A DNA stretch of 64,000 nucleotides from NCBI RefSeq assembly GCF_018130765.1, contig NZ_JAFCJZ010000021.1, positions 62,001 through 126,000 on the forward strand, written 5' to 3'. Each line of letters opens with the position of its first letter. Positions within the stretch are counted from its first letter, which is position 1. Made by a program: the position numbers and the translations under genes. The notes beneath the pieces were generated by a model. It was not told the origin of the DNA. It did no database searches and worked only from the letters and a program-made list of their open reading frames with translations. Below are positions 35,208 through 46,760 of the stretch, in pieces. Origin of the DNA: Bradyrhizobium iriomotense. Lineage in GTDB: Bacteria; Pseudomonadota; Alphaproteobacteria; Rhizobiales; Xanthobacteraceae.

Positions 35208-36722
35208 TCACATCTTCTTCCAGTCGCCGATCTGCTCGAAGGCATGGGCGGCGCGGTAGATGGTGGATTCCTCGAACATGCGGCCGACCAGCATCAGGCC
35301 GACCGGCAGGCCGTCGACCATGCCGCAGGGCAGCGACATCGCGGGGTGATGGGTGATGTCGAACGGCGCGGTGTTGCCGATCATCTCGAGCGCGCGCGCG
35401 ACGTATTCCTCGCGGCTGGCATTGGGCTCCGGCAGCTTGGTCGCCTTCATCGGCGTGGTCGGCAGCAAGAGCAGATCGTAATCCCCGAACGCCTTGTCGT
35501 AGGCCGCGGTCAGCCTGCGGGAGATATTGAGCGCCTTGCCGTAGAAGCGTGGACCGAAATTGTTGTTGATGTAGGTGCCCAGCATCATGAACAGCTTGGT
35601 GGTCTCGGACAGCGAGTCGGCCTGCCGGCGCCAGCCGCGATGAAAATCCATCAGCGAGGTCGAATAGAGATCGCCGCGGCTGAGACCGTAGCCGTCGCCG
35701 AACATCATGGTCTGGGTCAGGCCTTCGGTGCCGATCGGGGTCCAGATCGCGCCGCCCAGGAGGTGCATCGGGATCGAGACGGTCTCGACGGTGGCGCCCA
35801 GATCCTTGAAGCGCTTTGCGGCCTCGCGCACGCTTTCATTCACCGCAGCCTCGGCGACCGGCTGCTCAAAACCTTCCTTGAGGATGCCGATCTTCATGCC
35901 CTTGACGCCCTGGCCGAGCGCCTTGGTGTATTCATCGACCTTCGGGGCCTTGATGCGCGGATCGTAGCCGTCGTCGCCGGCGAGCACTTCAAGCAGCAGC
36001 GCGTTGTCGGCGACCGTCGCGGTCATCGGACCGGTATGGTCGACATAGATCTCGATCGGCATGATGCCGGTATAGGGCACGAGGCCCCAGGTCGGCTTCA
36101 TGCCGTAAATGCCGCAGAACGAGGACGGCATACGGATCGAACCGCCCTGATCGCCGCCGATCGCCATGTCGACCTCGCCGAGCGCGACCACGACACCCGA
36201 GCCCGACGACGAGCCGCCGGCCGAGTATCCCATCTTGTGCGGATTATGCACGGGCCCGTAGGAGCCGGTGTGGCTGCCCCCGGACAGGCAGAAATGCTCG
36301 CAATGCACCTTGCCCTTGATCTCGGCACCGGCATCCAGCATGCGCGTGACGATGGTAGCGTCGAAATCGGGCACAAAGCCTTCCAGCGTCGATGAACCGT
36401 TGGTCATGGGCACGCCGGCCAGCATAATGTTGTCTTTCAGCGCAACGGTCTTGCCCTTGAGCTTGCCGCTGGCAGCGCCCTTCACGGTCGACTTGCGATA
36501 CCAGGCATTGCGCGGGTTCTCTTCGGCCGAGGGCCGATAGCCCGGCGTGCGCGGATATTTCACTTCCGGAATCTCGTCCGGCATCGTGGCAACGAGATTG
36601 TAGGCTTCGATCGAGCCCTGCATCAGGCCGCGGAACGAGGCGACGTCGTCGTCGGTGAGCGAAAGGCCGCATTGCTCTGCGACACTGCGAAGTTGGGCGG
36701 GCGTGGGAAGGACAACTGTCAC
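35208..36722 (-). CDS. Amidase, amidase-signature family
   Basis: Hydrolyses carboxamides to acid and ammonia. The 504-residue protein carries the Lys-Ser-Ser triad Lys96 (VALKDNIM), Ser171 (AGGSSSGSG) and Ser195 (GDQGGSIR), at the same residue numbers as the Rhodococcus nitrile-pathway amidase, whose sequence it resembles. The start is GTG at 36722 with GAGGAG upstream. First gene of an operon with a complete amide/urea-type ABC transporter, so imported amides are its likely substrates. Confidence 0.92.
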   Translation of the reverse strand: MTVVLPTPAQLRSVAEQCGLSLTDDDVASFRGLMQGSIEAYNLVATMPDEIPEVKYPRTPGYRPSAEENPRNAWYRKSTVKGAASGKLKGKTVALKDNIMLAGVPMTNGSSTLEGFVPDFDATIVTRMLDAGAEIKGKVHCEHFCLSGGSHTGSYGPVHNPHKMGYSAGGSSSGSGVVVALGEVDMAIGGDQGGSIRMPSSFCGIYGMKPTWGLVPYTGIMPIEIYVDHTGPMTATVADNALLLEVLAGDDGYDPRIKAPKVDEYTKALGQGVKGMKIGILKEGFEQPVAEAAVNESVREAAKRFKDLGATVETVSIPMHLLGGAIWTPIGTEGLTQTMMFGDGYGLSRGDLYSTSLMDFHRGWRRQADSLSETTKLFMMLGTYINNNFGPRFYGKALNISRRLTAAYDKAFGDYDLLLLPTTPMKATKLPEPNASREEYVARALEMIGNTAPFDITHHPAMSLPCGMVDGLPVGLMLVGRMFEESTIYRAAHAFEQIGDWKKM

Positions 36723-36824
36723 GGCGCTCTCCTCTGAGGCTTCTTGATCCCTGGCTTTGGACGGAAGCCGCTCGCTCGCGCCTGCACGGCGCGGGCCAAC
36801 CGGCTTCGCCTCGATATTACAGAC

Positions 36825-36837
36825 GGAAATATTTTCC
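36825..36837. promoter_or_regulatory. AT-rich near-palindrome upstream of amidase
   Basis: GGAAATATTTTCC lies in an AT-rich stretch (36815-36860) 100 bases before the amidase start. It may be part of the promoter or an operator for the nearby MarR-type regulator. Only the sequence symmetry supports this. Confidence 0.3.
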
Positions 36838-36887
36838 TTTTCAAGTATTATTTCGCAAGTCCACTGAACCGCATCAGCAGGTGCCGC

Positions 36888-38072
36888 TCAGAGCGTCTTG
36901 ATGATCCTGAAGTCGAGACCGTCGGCTTCGGCGAGATACATCGGCATCTCGGCGCGGCCGTCGCGAAGCGTCACGGGGCCGCGGCCCGCCGTATAGACGG
37001 TGTTGCGCGCAGCCTTGAGCAGCGGACGAAAGGCCAGCGAGCCGGCGCGGTTGGCGACGGATTCCAGGAAGCGCAGCCCCTCATAGTTCGACTGACCGAC
37101 GGAGCCGACCGGCGGCGCGTTGGCACCGAACATGGAATGATAGGCACTGAGGAACTCGTCATTGGCGCGCGAGGCCATGCCGTTGAAATAGCCGGAGGCG
37201 CAGAACAAATTCTCGGTGTTGTCGGCGCCGATGCCGAGCAGCACGGTCTCGTCCATCGCGCCCGCAAGCCGCAGCGTCGAGGTGGCAAGTCCCGCCTCCG
37301 CAAAGGCACGGTTGAAGGTGATGCTGTCGGTGCCGATCAGCGAGATCAGCACGACATCAGGCTTGGCGGCGCGGATGCGCGCCAGATGCGGCTCGTGATT
37401 GTCCTCGCCGACGGGCACGAACTCCTCGCCGACCACCTGGCCGCCGGCCTCCTTGATGTAGCGCTTCACCGAACGATGCGACTGCCAGGGCCAGACATAG
37501 TCGCTGCCGATCAGGTACCAGCGCGCGGCCTTCTTGACGTCGGCCAGCCAGTGGATGGCGGGGCGGCTCTGCCAGCGCGGCGTCTCGCCGATCGCCATCA
37601 CGCCCGGCGTGCGCTCGCCACCCTCATAGACCGGCGTGTAGATGTAGGGGATGCGGTTGCCGGTGACCTTGCGCAGCGCGACGCGGACGGCGCTGATATG
37701 CGAGCCCATGATGAGATCGACCTCGTCGAAGGCGATCGCCTGCTCGGCGCGGCACACCACCTCGTCGATCGGTCCGCCGGAATCGTAGATCGACAGCTCG
37801 AGTTCGCGACCCAGAATGCCGCCGCGCTTGTTGATCTCGGCGACCGCCAGCATCGCGCTGTTGGTGGAGGTCGGGCCCCAGATTCCGGGCGAACCGGTGA
37901 AGGTGAGGAAATTGCCGATGCGCAGCTTGTTGCGCGCGCCGCGGCGCTTCATGAAATGCGCATCGACCGGAGACAGGTCGAAGTCAGCCGCCGCCGACGA
38001 CAGATTCCTGAACAGCAGGGACGGCGGCAACGCCGGACCGCCGTGAGCCGGGAAGTTTACCGTCGCGCGCAC
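36888..38072 (-). CDS. AmiC-like amide/urea-binding protein without export signal
   Basis: A periplasmic-binding-protein fold of the AmiC/UrtA class (RIGNFLTFTGSPGIWGPTST, INKRGGILGRELELSIYDSG, YIYTPVYEGGERTP, WYLIGSDYVWPWQSHR). Pseudomonas AmiC has the same IGSDY and Y..P.YEG elements and is a cytoplasmic amide sensor. From GTG 38072 (AGGAG six bases upstream) the 394-residue protein has no signal peptide; its ~40-residue N-terminus is unusual. It lies upstream of the amidase operon and faces the MarR gene. A sensing role is inferred; a lost signal peptide is the alternative. Confidence 0.8.
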   Translation of the reverse strand: MRATVNFPAHGGPALPPSLLFRNLSSAAADFDLSPVDAHFMKRRGARNKLRIGNFLTFTGSPGIWGPTSTNSAMLAVAEINKRGGILGRELELSIYDSGGPIDEVVCRAEQAIAFDEVDLIMGSHISAVRVALRKVTGNRIPYIYTPVYEGGERTPGVMAIGETPRWQSRPAIHWLADVKKAARWYLIGSDYVWPWQSHRSVKRYIKEAGGQVVGEEFVPVGEDNHEPHLARIRAAKPDVVLISLIGTDSITFNRAFAEAGLATSTLRLAGAMDETVLLGIGADNTENLFCASGYFNGMASRANDEFLSAYHSMFGANAPPVGSVGQSNYEGLRFLESVANRAGSLAFRPLLKAARNTVYTAGRGPVTLRDGRAEMPMYLAEADGLDFRIIKTL

Positions 38073-38166
38073 GCCAACTCCTGTCTGGCTCCAGACCTGA
38101 AAGCACATTGAGCAGGCGGCCGCGGCTTCCGCCCTTTTGTTGGGCAATGATCCTATTTTGAAAATA

Positions 38167-38178
38167 TTGAATATTCAA
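38167..38178. promoter_or_regulatory. Perfect palindrome TTGAATATTCAA in divergent promoter
   Basis: A 12-bp perfect palindrome in an AT-rich 180-base gap between the AmiC-like gene and the marR gene. ATTTTGAAAAT lies next to it. MarR proteins usually bind such palindromes overlapping divergent promoters, so this is the first candidate operator. Confidence 0.5.
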
Positions 38179-38251
38179 GAATTGAAGTGCATATAGATGC
38201 AGCATTGATTGCAAGACATTCACTCATTTGGGTCAAGACGAAGTCTTAGCC

Positions 38252-38695
38252 GTGGCAAAACCGTCGAAAGAAAATACCCCGATCACCGAACATCTCGCTT
38301 ACCTGCTCGCGCAAGCCAACCGGGAGATCAACCGGCAGCTGGAACTGCGCTTGAGCAAGGAAGGCGTTCCGGTCGAGCAATGGCGCATCCTGAAAGTGCT
38401 GTCGGATGGCAACGGCCATTCGATGGGCGAGCTTGCGGACGCGGTGCTGCTCAACCATCCGACGCTGACCAAGATGATCGACCGCATGGTCTCCGACACG
38501 CTGGTCTATCGCGTGCAGGACCCGAACGATCGCCGCAAGGTTTTGATGTTCATCTCCGACCGCGGCAAGGTGCTGTGCAAGAAGCTCAACTCGCTCGCGG
38601 TGGACCAGGAGGAGCACATCCTGGAGAGCTACGGCGACAAGTCGACGAGCGAGCTCAAGCGGCTGCTGGAGAGCTTGATCGACAGCTCGAATTGA
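38252..38695 (+). CDS. MarR family transcriptional regulator
   Basis: A 147-residue winged-helix protein. The pattern VEQWRILKVLSDGNGHSMGELADAV then LLNHPTLTKMIDRMVSDTLVYR, DPNDRRKVLMFIS is the whole MarR signature with the wing Asp-Arg-Arg. GTG at 38252 is given; a TTG at 38228 is the other possible start. Divergent from the AmiC-like gene, likely controlling it and the amidase operon. Confidence 0.88.
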   Translation: MAKPSKENTPITEHLAYLLAQANREINRQLELRLSKEGVPVEQWRILKVLSDGNGHSMGELADAVLLNHPTLTKMIDRMVSDTLVYRVQDPNDRRKVLMFISDRGKVLCKKLNSLAVDQEEHILESYGDKSTSELKRLLESLIDSSN

Positions 38696-38717
38696 GGCGC
38701 GGGTTTTCAATTCCAGC

Positions 38718-38886
38718 GTCGTCCTGGACAAGCGAAGGTCGCGACTACGCGCAGCGTTGTCGCGAGCGGAGCGCAGATCCAGGACCCATTACCACGGCAT
38801 TTGGTTTGACGAAGAACTCGCGGTCGCCAGCTTCACGCGACAACTTCGCCTTGGGCTAATGGGTCCTGGCTTTCGCCAGGACGACG
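38718..38886. repeat. Repeat family A, CCTGG variant with extended loop
   Basis: GTCGTCCTGGACAAGCGAAG at the left, AATGGGTCCTGGCTTTCGCC then AGGACGAC at the right. First of two tandem family A elements in the 404-base gap between marR and secA, which has no gene. Confidence 0.75.
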
Positions 38887-38923
38887 ACGGAGTGAGCTGC
38901 GAGATAGCCCACCCAACCAACGG

Positions 38924-39065
38924 TGTCGTCCCGGCGAAGGCCGGGACCCATAACCACAGGATTGGGTTTGGCGAAGACTGCGAGTTGGGCTTCTTCGCGT
39001 GGTACTAAGACCGCACGCTATCGATAGATTCCGCGGTATGGGTCCCGGCCTTCGCCGGGACGACA
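38924..39065. repeat. Repeat family A, CCCGG variant
   Basis: GTCGTCCCGGCGAAGGCCGG then GACCCATAACC at the left, CGGTATGGGTCCCGGCCTTC then GCCGGGACGAC at the right. Second element of the pair between marR and secA. Confidence 0.8.
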
Positions 39066-39099
39066 GCGCAACGCGCGCAGCGCCGTCGCGCCTCACACC

Positions 39100-41940
<2,841 letters not shown>

Positions 41941-42292
41941 GCCTAGTTCCTGTGTTCGCGATTCAACCGCGTTGCAGCCAAGAAGTTGTCACCCGCCTGC
42001 CTATCAACTCACCGTGACGCCTGATGGCATCAGAGCCCGGACTGCGGGGATCATCCGCCATATGGGTGGGAATTGGGCAAGTCTGGGTTCAACGGCCAAA
42101 AACGCAGCAAAATAAACGCCATCGCCATGGACGCGACCGGGCAGAGATATGGCCCGGTCATGGCCTTGTCAACGGCGGCCGCCCTGCCGCTAATTCATCA
42201 TTTTGACAGACTTTTCGCGTTGCCAAGCCCCCCTGATTGGGCGAGTGTCCGCCCCGCTCGAGCAGCCCCCTGCTTCAACAAAAGGATTTTCC
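41941..42292. other. Intergenic region between secA and parvulin genes
   Basis: No gene is recognised. ACCGGGC at 42136-42142 and GCCCGGT at 42152-42158 form a hairpin. TTGACA at 42203 resembles a -35 box but no matching -10 was found. The stretch should hold both divergent promoters. Confidence 0.4.
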
Positions 42293-43207
42293 ATGACCAC
42301 CTCGTTCCCGGTAACCACCGGCCAGCGTCTCCGCCAAGCGTCCGCCCTGGCTGGCAGCCTCGCTTTGGCGCTGACCCTGGCGTTCGCCGGCCCGCTCCGG
42401 GCTGCCGACGATCCGGTCCTGGCGAAGGTCAATGGCGCTGAAATCAAGAAGAGCGACGTCGCCATGGCCGAGGAGGAACTCGGGCCGAGCCTCGCCCAGA
42501 TGGACCCGGCCACCAAGGACGAGAACGTCCTGTCCTTCCTGATCGACATGAAGATCGTCAGCAAGGCTGCCGAGGACAAGAAGGTTGCCGACAGCGAGGA
42601 GTTCAAGAAGCGCCTGGCGTTCGCCCGCAACCGCCTGCTGATGGACAGCCTGCTGGCCAACGAGGGCAAGGCCGCCACCACCCCGGATGCCATGAAGAAG
42701 GTCTACGAGGAGGCCTCCAAGCAGATCACCGGCGAGCAGGAGGTGCGCGCCCGCCACATCCTGGTCGAGACCGAGGACGAGGCCAAGGCGGTGAAGGCCG
42801 AGCTCGACAAGGGCGCCGATTTCGCCGAGCTCGCCAAGAAGAAGTCCAAGGATCCGGGCTCCGCCGACGGCGGCGACCTCGGCTTCTTCACCAAGGAGCA
42901 GATGGTGCCGGAATTCTCGGCCGTGGCGTTCGCGCTCGAGCCGGGCAAGATCTCCGACCCCGTGAAGTCGCAGTTCGGCTGGCACATCATCAAGGTCGAG
43001 GAAAAGCGCAACCGCAAGGCGCCGGACTTCGAGCAGGTCAAGGCCCAGATCGAGAACTACGTGACACGCAAAGCCCAGGCCGACTACGTCGCCAAGCTGC
43101 GCGCCGAGGCCAAGGTCGAGCGGCTGGACCAGCCGGCGGCGGACGCCAAGCCGGCCGACGCGGCCAAGCCCTCCGACAGCAAGATGGCGCCGCCGGCGAA
43201 GAAGTAA
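42293..43207 (+). CDS. Periplasmic parvulin-type peptidyl-prolyl isomerase
   Basis: From MTTSFPVTTGQRLRQASALA the 304-residue protein has a signal peptide (ALTLAFAGPLRAA, cleavage near residue 40). The PpiC domain is at ~130-240: ARHILVETEDEAKAV, GADFAELAKKKSKDPGSADGGDLGFF and FSAVAFALEPGKISDPVKSQFGWHIIKVEEKR are the rotamase hallmark motifs. N-terminal chaperone-like helical region (SurA_N type) and an Ala/Lys-rich tail. It helps fold outer-membrane or secreted proteins. GGATTTTCC precedes the ATG. Confidence 0.92.
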   Translation: MTTSFPVTTGQRLRQASALAGSLALALTLAFAGPLRAADDPVLAKVNGAEIKKSDVAMAEEELGPSLAQMDPATKDENVLSFLIDMKIVSKAAEDKKVADSEEFKKRLAFARNRLLMDSLLANEGKAATTPDAMKKVYEEASKQITGEQEVRARHILVETEDEAKAVKAELDKGADFAELAKKKSKDPGSADGGDLGFFTKEQMVPEFSAVAFALEPGKISDPVKSQFGWHIIKVEEKRNRKAPDFEQVKAQIENYVTRKAQADYVAKLRAEAKVERLDQPAADAKPADAAKPSDSKMAPPAKK

Positions 43208-43252
43208 GAATTCGCTGTCACTTCGCGGACGCCAATAGTATCTAACGTCGCA

Positions 43253-43276
43253 ATGGCCGGGCAAATGCCCGGCCAT
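43253..43276. terminator. Hairpin between foldase gene and argJ
   Basis: ATGGCCGGGC-AAAT-GCCCGGCCAT, a perfect 10-bp stem with a four-base loop, 46 bases after the foldase stop. No U-run follows, so termination is uncertain. Confidence 0.5.
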
Positions 43277-43308
43277 CTGCATATCCAGACCTCACCAAGG
43301 CACCCGCG

Positions 43309-44550
43309 ATGTCCTCCTCCGTCTCTCCCCTCGCCCCGAAACACGTTCCCGACATGCCCGTGATCGCGGGCATCCGCCTTGCGACGGCCGAGGCCGGCAT
43401 CCGCTACAAGAACCGCACCGACGTGCTGCTGGCAGTGATGGACAAGGGCACGGCGGTGGCCGGCGTCTTCACCAAGTCGAAATGCCCGTCGGCGCCGGTC
43501 GAATGGTGCCGCGCCAAGCTGAAGGGCGGCAAGGCGCGCGCCCTCGTCGTCAATTCCGGTAATGCCAACGCCTTCACCGGCAAGACCGGCCGCGCCTCCA
43601 CCGCGCTGACCGCGAAGATCGCGGCCAAGGCGGTCGGCTGCAGCGAGGGCGAAATCTTCCTGGCCTCGACCGGCGTGATCGGCGAGCCGCTGGACGCCAC
43701 CAAGTTCGACGGCGTGCTCGGCCGCCTCGCCGAGGCCGCCGAGCCCGGCGATTACCTTGCCGCGGCCAAGGCGATCATGACCACCGACACCTTCCCGAAG
43801 GTCGCGACCGCGACCGTCAAGCTCGGCAAGGCCAAGGTCACCATCAACGGCATGGCCAAGGGCGCCGGCATGATCGCCCCCGATATGGCGACGATGCTGT
43901 CCTTCATCTTCACCGACGCCCCGATCGCGCCCGCCGCGCTGCAGGCCCTGCTCAAGGCTGGCGTCGAAGACACTTTTAACGCGGTGACGATCGATGGTGA
44001 CACCTCGACGTCCGACACACTGCTGGCGTTCGCGACCGGCGCCGCCGCCGAACACGGCGCACCGAAGATCAGCCGCGCCAGCGATCCGCGCCTGAAGGCC
44101 TTCGTCAAGGCCTTCAACCAGGTGCTCGCCAACCTCGCTGAGCAGGTGGCGCGCGACGGCGAAGGCGCGCGCAAGCTGGTCGAGATCACCGTCGAGGGCG
44201 CCAAGACCAAGGCCTCGGCCCGCAAGATCGCGATGTCGATCGCCAACTCGCCGCTGGTGAAGACCGCGATCGCCGGCGAGGACGCCAATTGGGGCCGCGT
44301 GGTGATGGCGGTCGGCAAAGCCGGCGAGCCGGCCGATCGCGACAAGCTCTCGATCTCCTTCAACGGCATCCGTGTCGCCAAGAGCGGCGCGCGCGATCCC
44401 GACTATGACGAGGCGCAGGTGTCGGAAGCGATGAAGGCGCCGGAGATCGCAATCAAGGTCTCGCTCGGCCTCGGCAAGGGCCGCGACCGCGTCATGACCT
44501 GCGACCTCACCAAGGAATATGTGGCGATCAACGGGGATTACAGGTCTTGA
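43309..44550 (+). CDS. argJ: Bifunctional ornithine acetyltransferase / N-acetylglutamate synthase
   Basis: Arginine biosynthesis: transfers the acetyl group from acetylornithine to glutamate and can make N-acetylglutamate. The 413-residue precursor self-cleaves before Thr195 in PDMATMLSF, the nucleophile of the beta chain. Other family motifs are VNSGNANAFTG, STGVIGEPL and NGMAKGAGMIAP. Length and organisation are normal. Followed by a family B repeat. Confidence 0.96.
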   Translation: MSSSVSPLAPKHVPDMPVIAGIRLATAEAGIRYKNRTDVLLAVMDKGTAVAGVFTKSKCPSAPVEWCRAKLKGGKARALVVNSGNANAFTGKTGRASTALTAKIAAKAVGCSEGEIFLASTGVIGEPLDATKFDGVLGRLAEAAEPGDYLAAAKAIMTTDTFPKVATATVKLGKAKVTINGMAKGAGMIAPDMATMLSFIFTDAPIAPAALQALLKAGVEDTFNAVTIDGDTSTSDTLLAFATGAAAEHGAPKISRASDPRLKAFVKAFNQVLANLAEQVARDGEGARKLVEITVEGAKTKASARKIAMSIANSPLVKTAIAGEDANWGRVVMAVGKAGEPADRDKLSISFNGIRVAKSGARDPDYDEAQVSEAMKAPEIAIKVSLGLGKGRDRVMTCDLTKEYVAINGDYRS

Positions 44551-44551
44551 G

Positions 44552-44743
44552 TCCTCTCCCTCTCCCCGTTCTTACGGGGAGAGGGTTGGGGTGAGGGGCC
44601 TCTCTCCACGAGTGAGATCGCCGAGAGACCTGTACCCCCTCACCCGGATCGCAAGAGCGACATAGCCGAAGCGCGGCTTCGGCGTTACTTCAGGACGGCT
44701 GCCCAAGGCGGCCTATGCCTCTCCCCGCAAGCGGGGAGAGGTG
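44552..44743. repeat. Repeat family B with family G module
   Basis: CCTCTCCCTCTCCCCGTTCTTACGG start and GCCTCTCCCCGCAAGCGGGG then AGAGG end. At 44668-44715 it includes ATAGCCGAAGCGCGGCTTCG with GGACGGCTGCCCAAGGCGGC. It fills the argJ-tadG gap. Confidence 0.75.
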
Positions 44744-44749
44744 AGCAAA

Positions 44750-46081
44750 TCACCCCGAGATCCTTGCGTCGGCGACCGCCTTCTTGAACAGCGCGTTCAT
44801 GGCGTCCGAGATTCCTTGCGTCGGGCTCACCTCGAAATACAGCCCCGGCGAAGCACAGCTCTGCATGTTCTGCGCGATCTCGCTGTTCGGTGACGGCCCG
44901 AACGGTCCCTTGTTGAAGGGGTCGATGTAGGTCATGTACCAGGAGTTGGTCGGCAGCTGCAGATAGGTGGTGTAGAGCACCGCGATCTTGATGCCGCGGT
45001 TCTTGATGGTGGTGCAGAGCGCGACGTCGATCGGCGACTGGCAGCGTCCGCCGCTCACGACCGGCTTGGAGCAGCCGGTGTTGTACTCGTCGGCAACGCC
45101 GTCGGAGACGAAGAACAGATATTTCATCGGCGCCGCCGAGGTGCCGGCGCCCGGCGCGCTGATTGCGCTGTTGATCGCCGGGAAGACCGTGCTGAACTGC
45201 GTATCCTTGTCGGCGGTGTAGGAATCGTTGTTGCCGTAGACGCCCATCAAATCGATGCCGCCCGCCGCCGTCTTCGCGCTCGACAGGCTGGCCGACAGCG
45301 AGAACAGCGCGCGCAGGCCGATGGTCTTCGACGAGGCGCCAAAATCGTAGATCGCCATACGGAACTGGTTCGAATAGGTCTCGGTGGCGCCGGCCGTGTC
45401 CATCAGCGACTGCGTCGCGCTGCGCAGCACGTCGATCCGCGTCGTCACCCCGAGCGTCTTGGCGAGGTTGTAGTAGTTGTTCGCGTCGTTGTAGTCGTGG
45501 CAGGCAAAGGCGCATTTGTCGGAAGTGTTGTTGACCATCTTGCTGACGTCCGCCGGCGTCGCCGCCACGCCCATCGACGGCGAATTATCCAGCAGAAGGT
45601 AGAAGTCGACATAGAGCGGCATGCTCGCCGTCGCGGTCGACGTTCCGCTCATGGTCAGCGCGGTCTTGCCGATCACGCCGAGGAACATGGTGTTGATGGT
45701 GCCGGTGAACGAGACCGTCGAGGTGACGGTCGAGCCGGACTTGACCACCGTCGGCGTGACGCTGTTCAGCGTATAGCCGCTCAGGTTGGCGACGTTGGCA
45801 TTGAAGATGTTCGTTGCGTCGGTGACGCCGGCCGGGATCGCGCCGTCCGAGGTCATCGAGCCCGCCGTGGCGAACGCCGGCGAGGTCTTGGCGACCGAGC
45901 CGACGCTGGCCGCATCGGCCGCGGCCTGGAGCTTGGAGCGGACCTGCGTCGCACGGGAATAATCGACCGCGCAGCCGACCACCGTGATCAGAGGGACGCA
46001 GCAGAATGCGAAAATCACTGCGACATTGCCGCGCCGGTCGCGGACAAGACGGCGCATCATGGAGCAAATCGCAGTGCGCAT
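44750..46081 (-). CDS. TadG-like pilus assembly protein with VWA domain
   Basis: Start MRTAICSMMRRLVRDRRGNV; the N-terminal transmembrane helix (FAFCCVPLITVVGCAVD, ~19-45) resembles the TadE/TadG N-terminal domain, and later VDFYLLLDNSPSMG (MIDAS-like Asp-x-Ser-x-Ser) begins a von Willebrand A-like domain with RNA RNIR-type spacing unremarkable. It is 443 residues. Orphan gene: no other tad/cpa genes are in the window. Predicted inner-membrane with a large periplasmic part. The 46114 frame start is not used, since 46081 gives a more typical end. Confidence 0.8.
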   Translation of the reverse strand: MRTAICSMMRRLVRDRRGNVAVIFAFCCVPLITVVGCAVDYSRATQVRSKLQAAADAASVGSVAKTSPAFATAGSMTSDGAIPAGVTDATNIFNANVANLSGYTLNSVTPTVVKSGSTVTSTVSFTGTINTMFLGVIGKTALTMSGTSTATASMPLYVDFYLLLDNSPSMGVAATPADVSKMVNNTSDKCAFACHDYNDANNYYNLAKTLGVTTRIDVLRSATQSLMDTAGATETYSNQFRMAIYDFGASSKTIGLRALFSLSASLSSAKTAAGGIDLMGVYGNNDSYTADKDTQFSTVFPAINSAISAPGAGTSAAPMKYLFFVSDGVADEYNTGCSKPVVSGGRCQSPIDVALCTTIKNRGIKIAVLYTTYLQLPTNSWYMTYIDPFNKGPFGPSPNSEIAQNMQSCASPGLYFEVSPTQGISDAMNALFKKAVADARISG

Positions 46082-46176
46082 GGGTCGGCCCCGGAATGGT
46101 TCAATCGTTTCCACTCTAGGAACCGTCGATTAAATATGACTTATGGAAGCCGTAGAAACGCGGTCCGCGACGGGGG

Positions 46177-46191
46177 TTAACGAACCGTTAC
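46177..46191. promoter_or_regulatory. Possible CtrA-type box TTAA-N7-TTAC
   Basis: TTAA at 46177-46180, seven bases, then TTAC at 46188-46191; the last base differs from the consensus. It is 96 bases before the TadG-like gene start and 29 before mutT. Flp pilus genes are CtrA targets in Caulobacter, making this a candidate only. Confidence 0.3.
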
Positions 46192-46219
46192 GGTCCATCC
46201 TCAGCGAGCGACTTCAGGC

Positions 46220-46630
46220 ATGGCCGATCTCAAACTGACTCTGGTGGTGGCCTGCGCGCTGGTCGACGCCGACAAGCGCGTCCTGATAGCGCAGCGCCCC
46301 GAAGGCAAGGCACTGGCGGGCCTCTGGGAATTTCCCGGCGGCAAGCTCGAGCCCGGCGAGCGGCCGGAGCAGAGCCTGATCCGCGAGCTGCACGAGGAGC
46401 TCGGCATCACCGTCGCCGAGCCGTGCCTGGCACCGCTGACCTTCGCCAGCTACGGCTACGAGACCTTCCACCTCCTGATGCCGCTTTACATCTGCCGGCG
46501 CTGGGAAGGCCTGGTGACGCCGCGCGAGGGCCAGAACCTCGCATGGGTCCGCGCCAACAAGCTGCGCGACTACCCGATGCCGCCCGCGGATATTCCGCTG
46601 ATCCCGCATCTGATTGATTTGCTGATGTGA
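46220..46630 (+). CDS. mutT: MutT-type 8-oxo-dGTP diphosphatase / Nudix hydrolase
   Basis: The Nudix box spans residues 40-62, from GGKLEPGERPE to RELHEELG, and matches GX5EX7REUXEEXGU. The 136-residue protein is typical of MutT, which hydrolyses oxidised dGTP and prevents mutation. No signal peptide. Divergent from the TadG-like gene; ends at a repeat of family H. Confidence 0.92.
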   Translation: MADLKLTLVVACALVDADKRVLIAQRPEGKALAGLWEFPGGKLEPGERPEQSLIRELHEELGITVAEPCLAPLTFASYGYETFHLLMPLYICRRWEGLVTPREGQNLAWVRANKLRDYPMPPADIPLIPHLIDLLM

Positions 46631-46636
46631 GCACGC

Positions 46637-46760
46637 TGTGCCCCGGACGCAGCGCAGCGCTCTTGCGGTGCGCTGCTGAGCCGGGGCCCATGCTAGCGGC
46701 AGACTGGGTCCCGGCTCTGCGCAGCAGCGTAAGAACGCTGCAGCGCGTCCGGGACACGAC
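46637..46760. repeat. Repeat family H (CCCCGGACGCAGCGCAG)
   Basis: CCCCGGACGCAGCGCAGCGC then TCTTGCGGTGCGCTGCTG at the left; GCTCTGCGCAGCAGCGTAAG then AACGCTGCAGCGCGTCCGGG at the right. A smaller copy is at 47659-47707. Confidence 0.7.

Noticed and set aside
34296..36395. 699-residue plus-strand frame
   Set aside because: Antisense to the permease and amidase genes, which have complete motifs.
42203..42232. TTGACA -35 promoter for the parvulin gene
   Set aside because: No -10 element at a suitable distance, so the single hexamer is not reported as a promoter.
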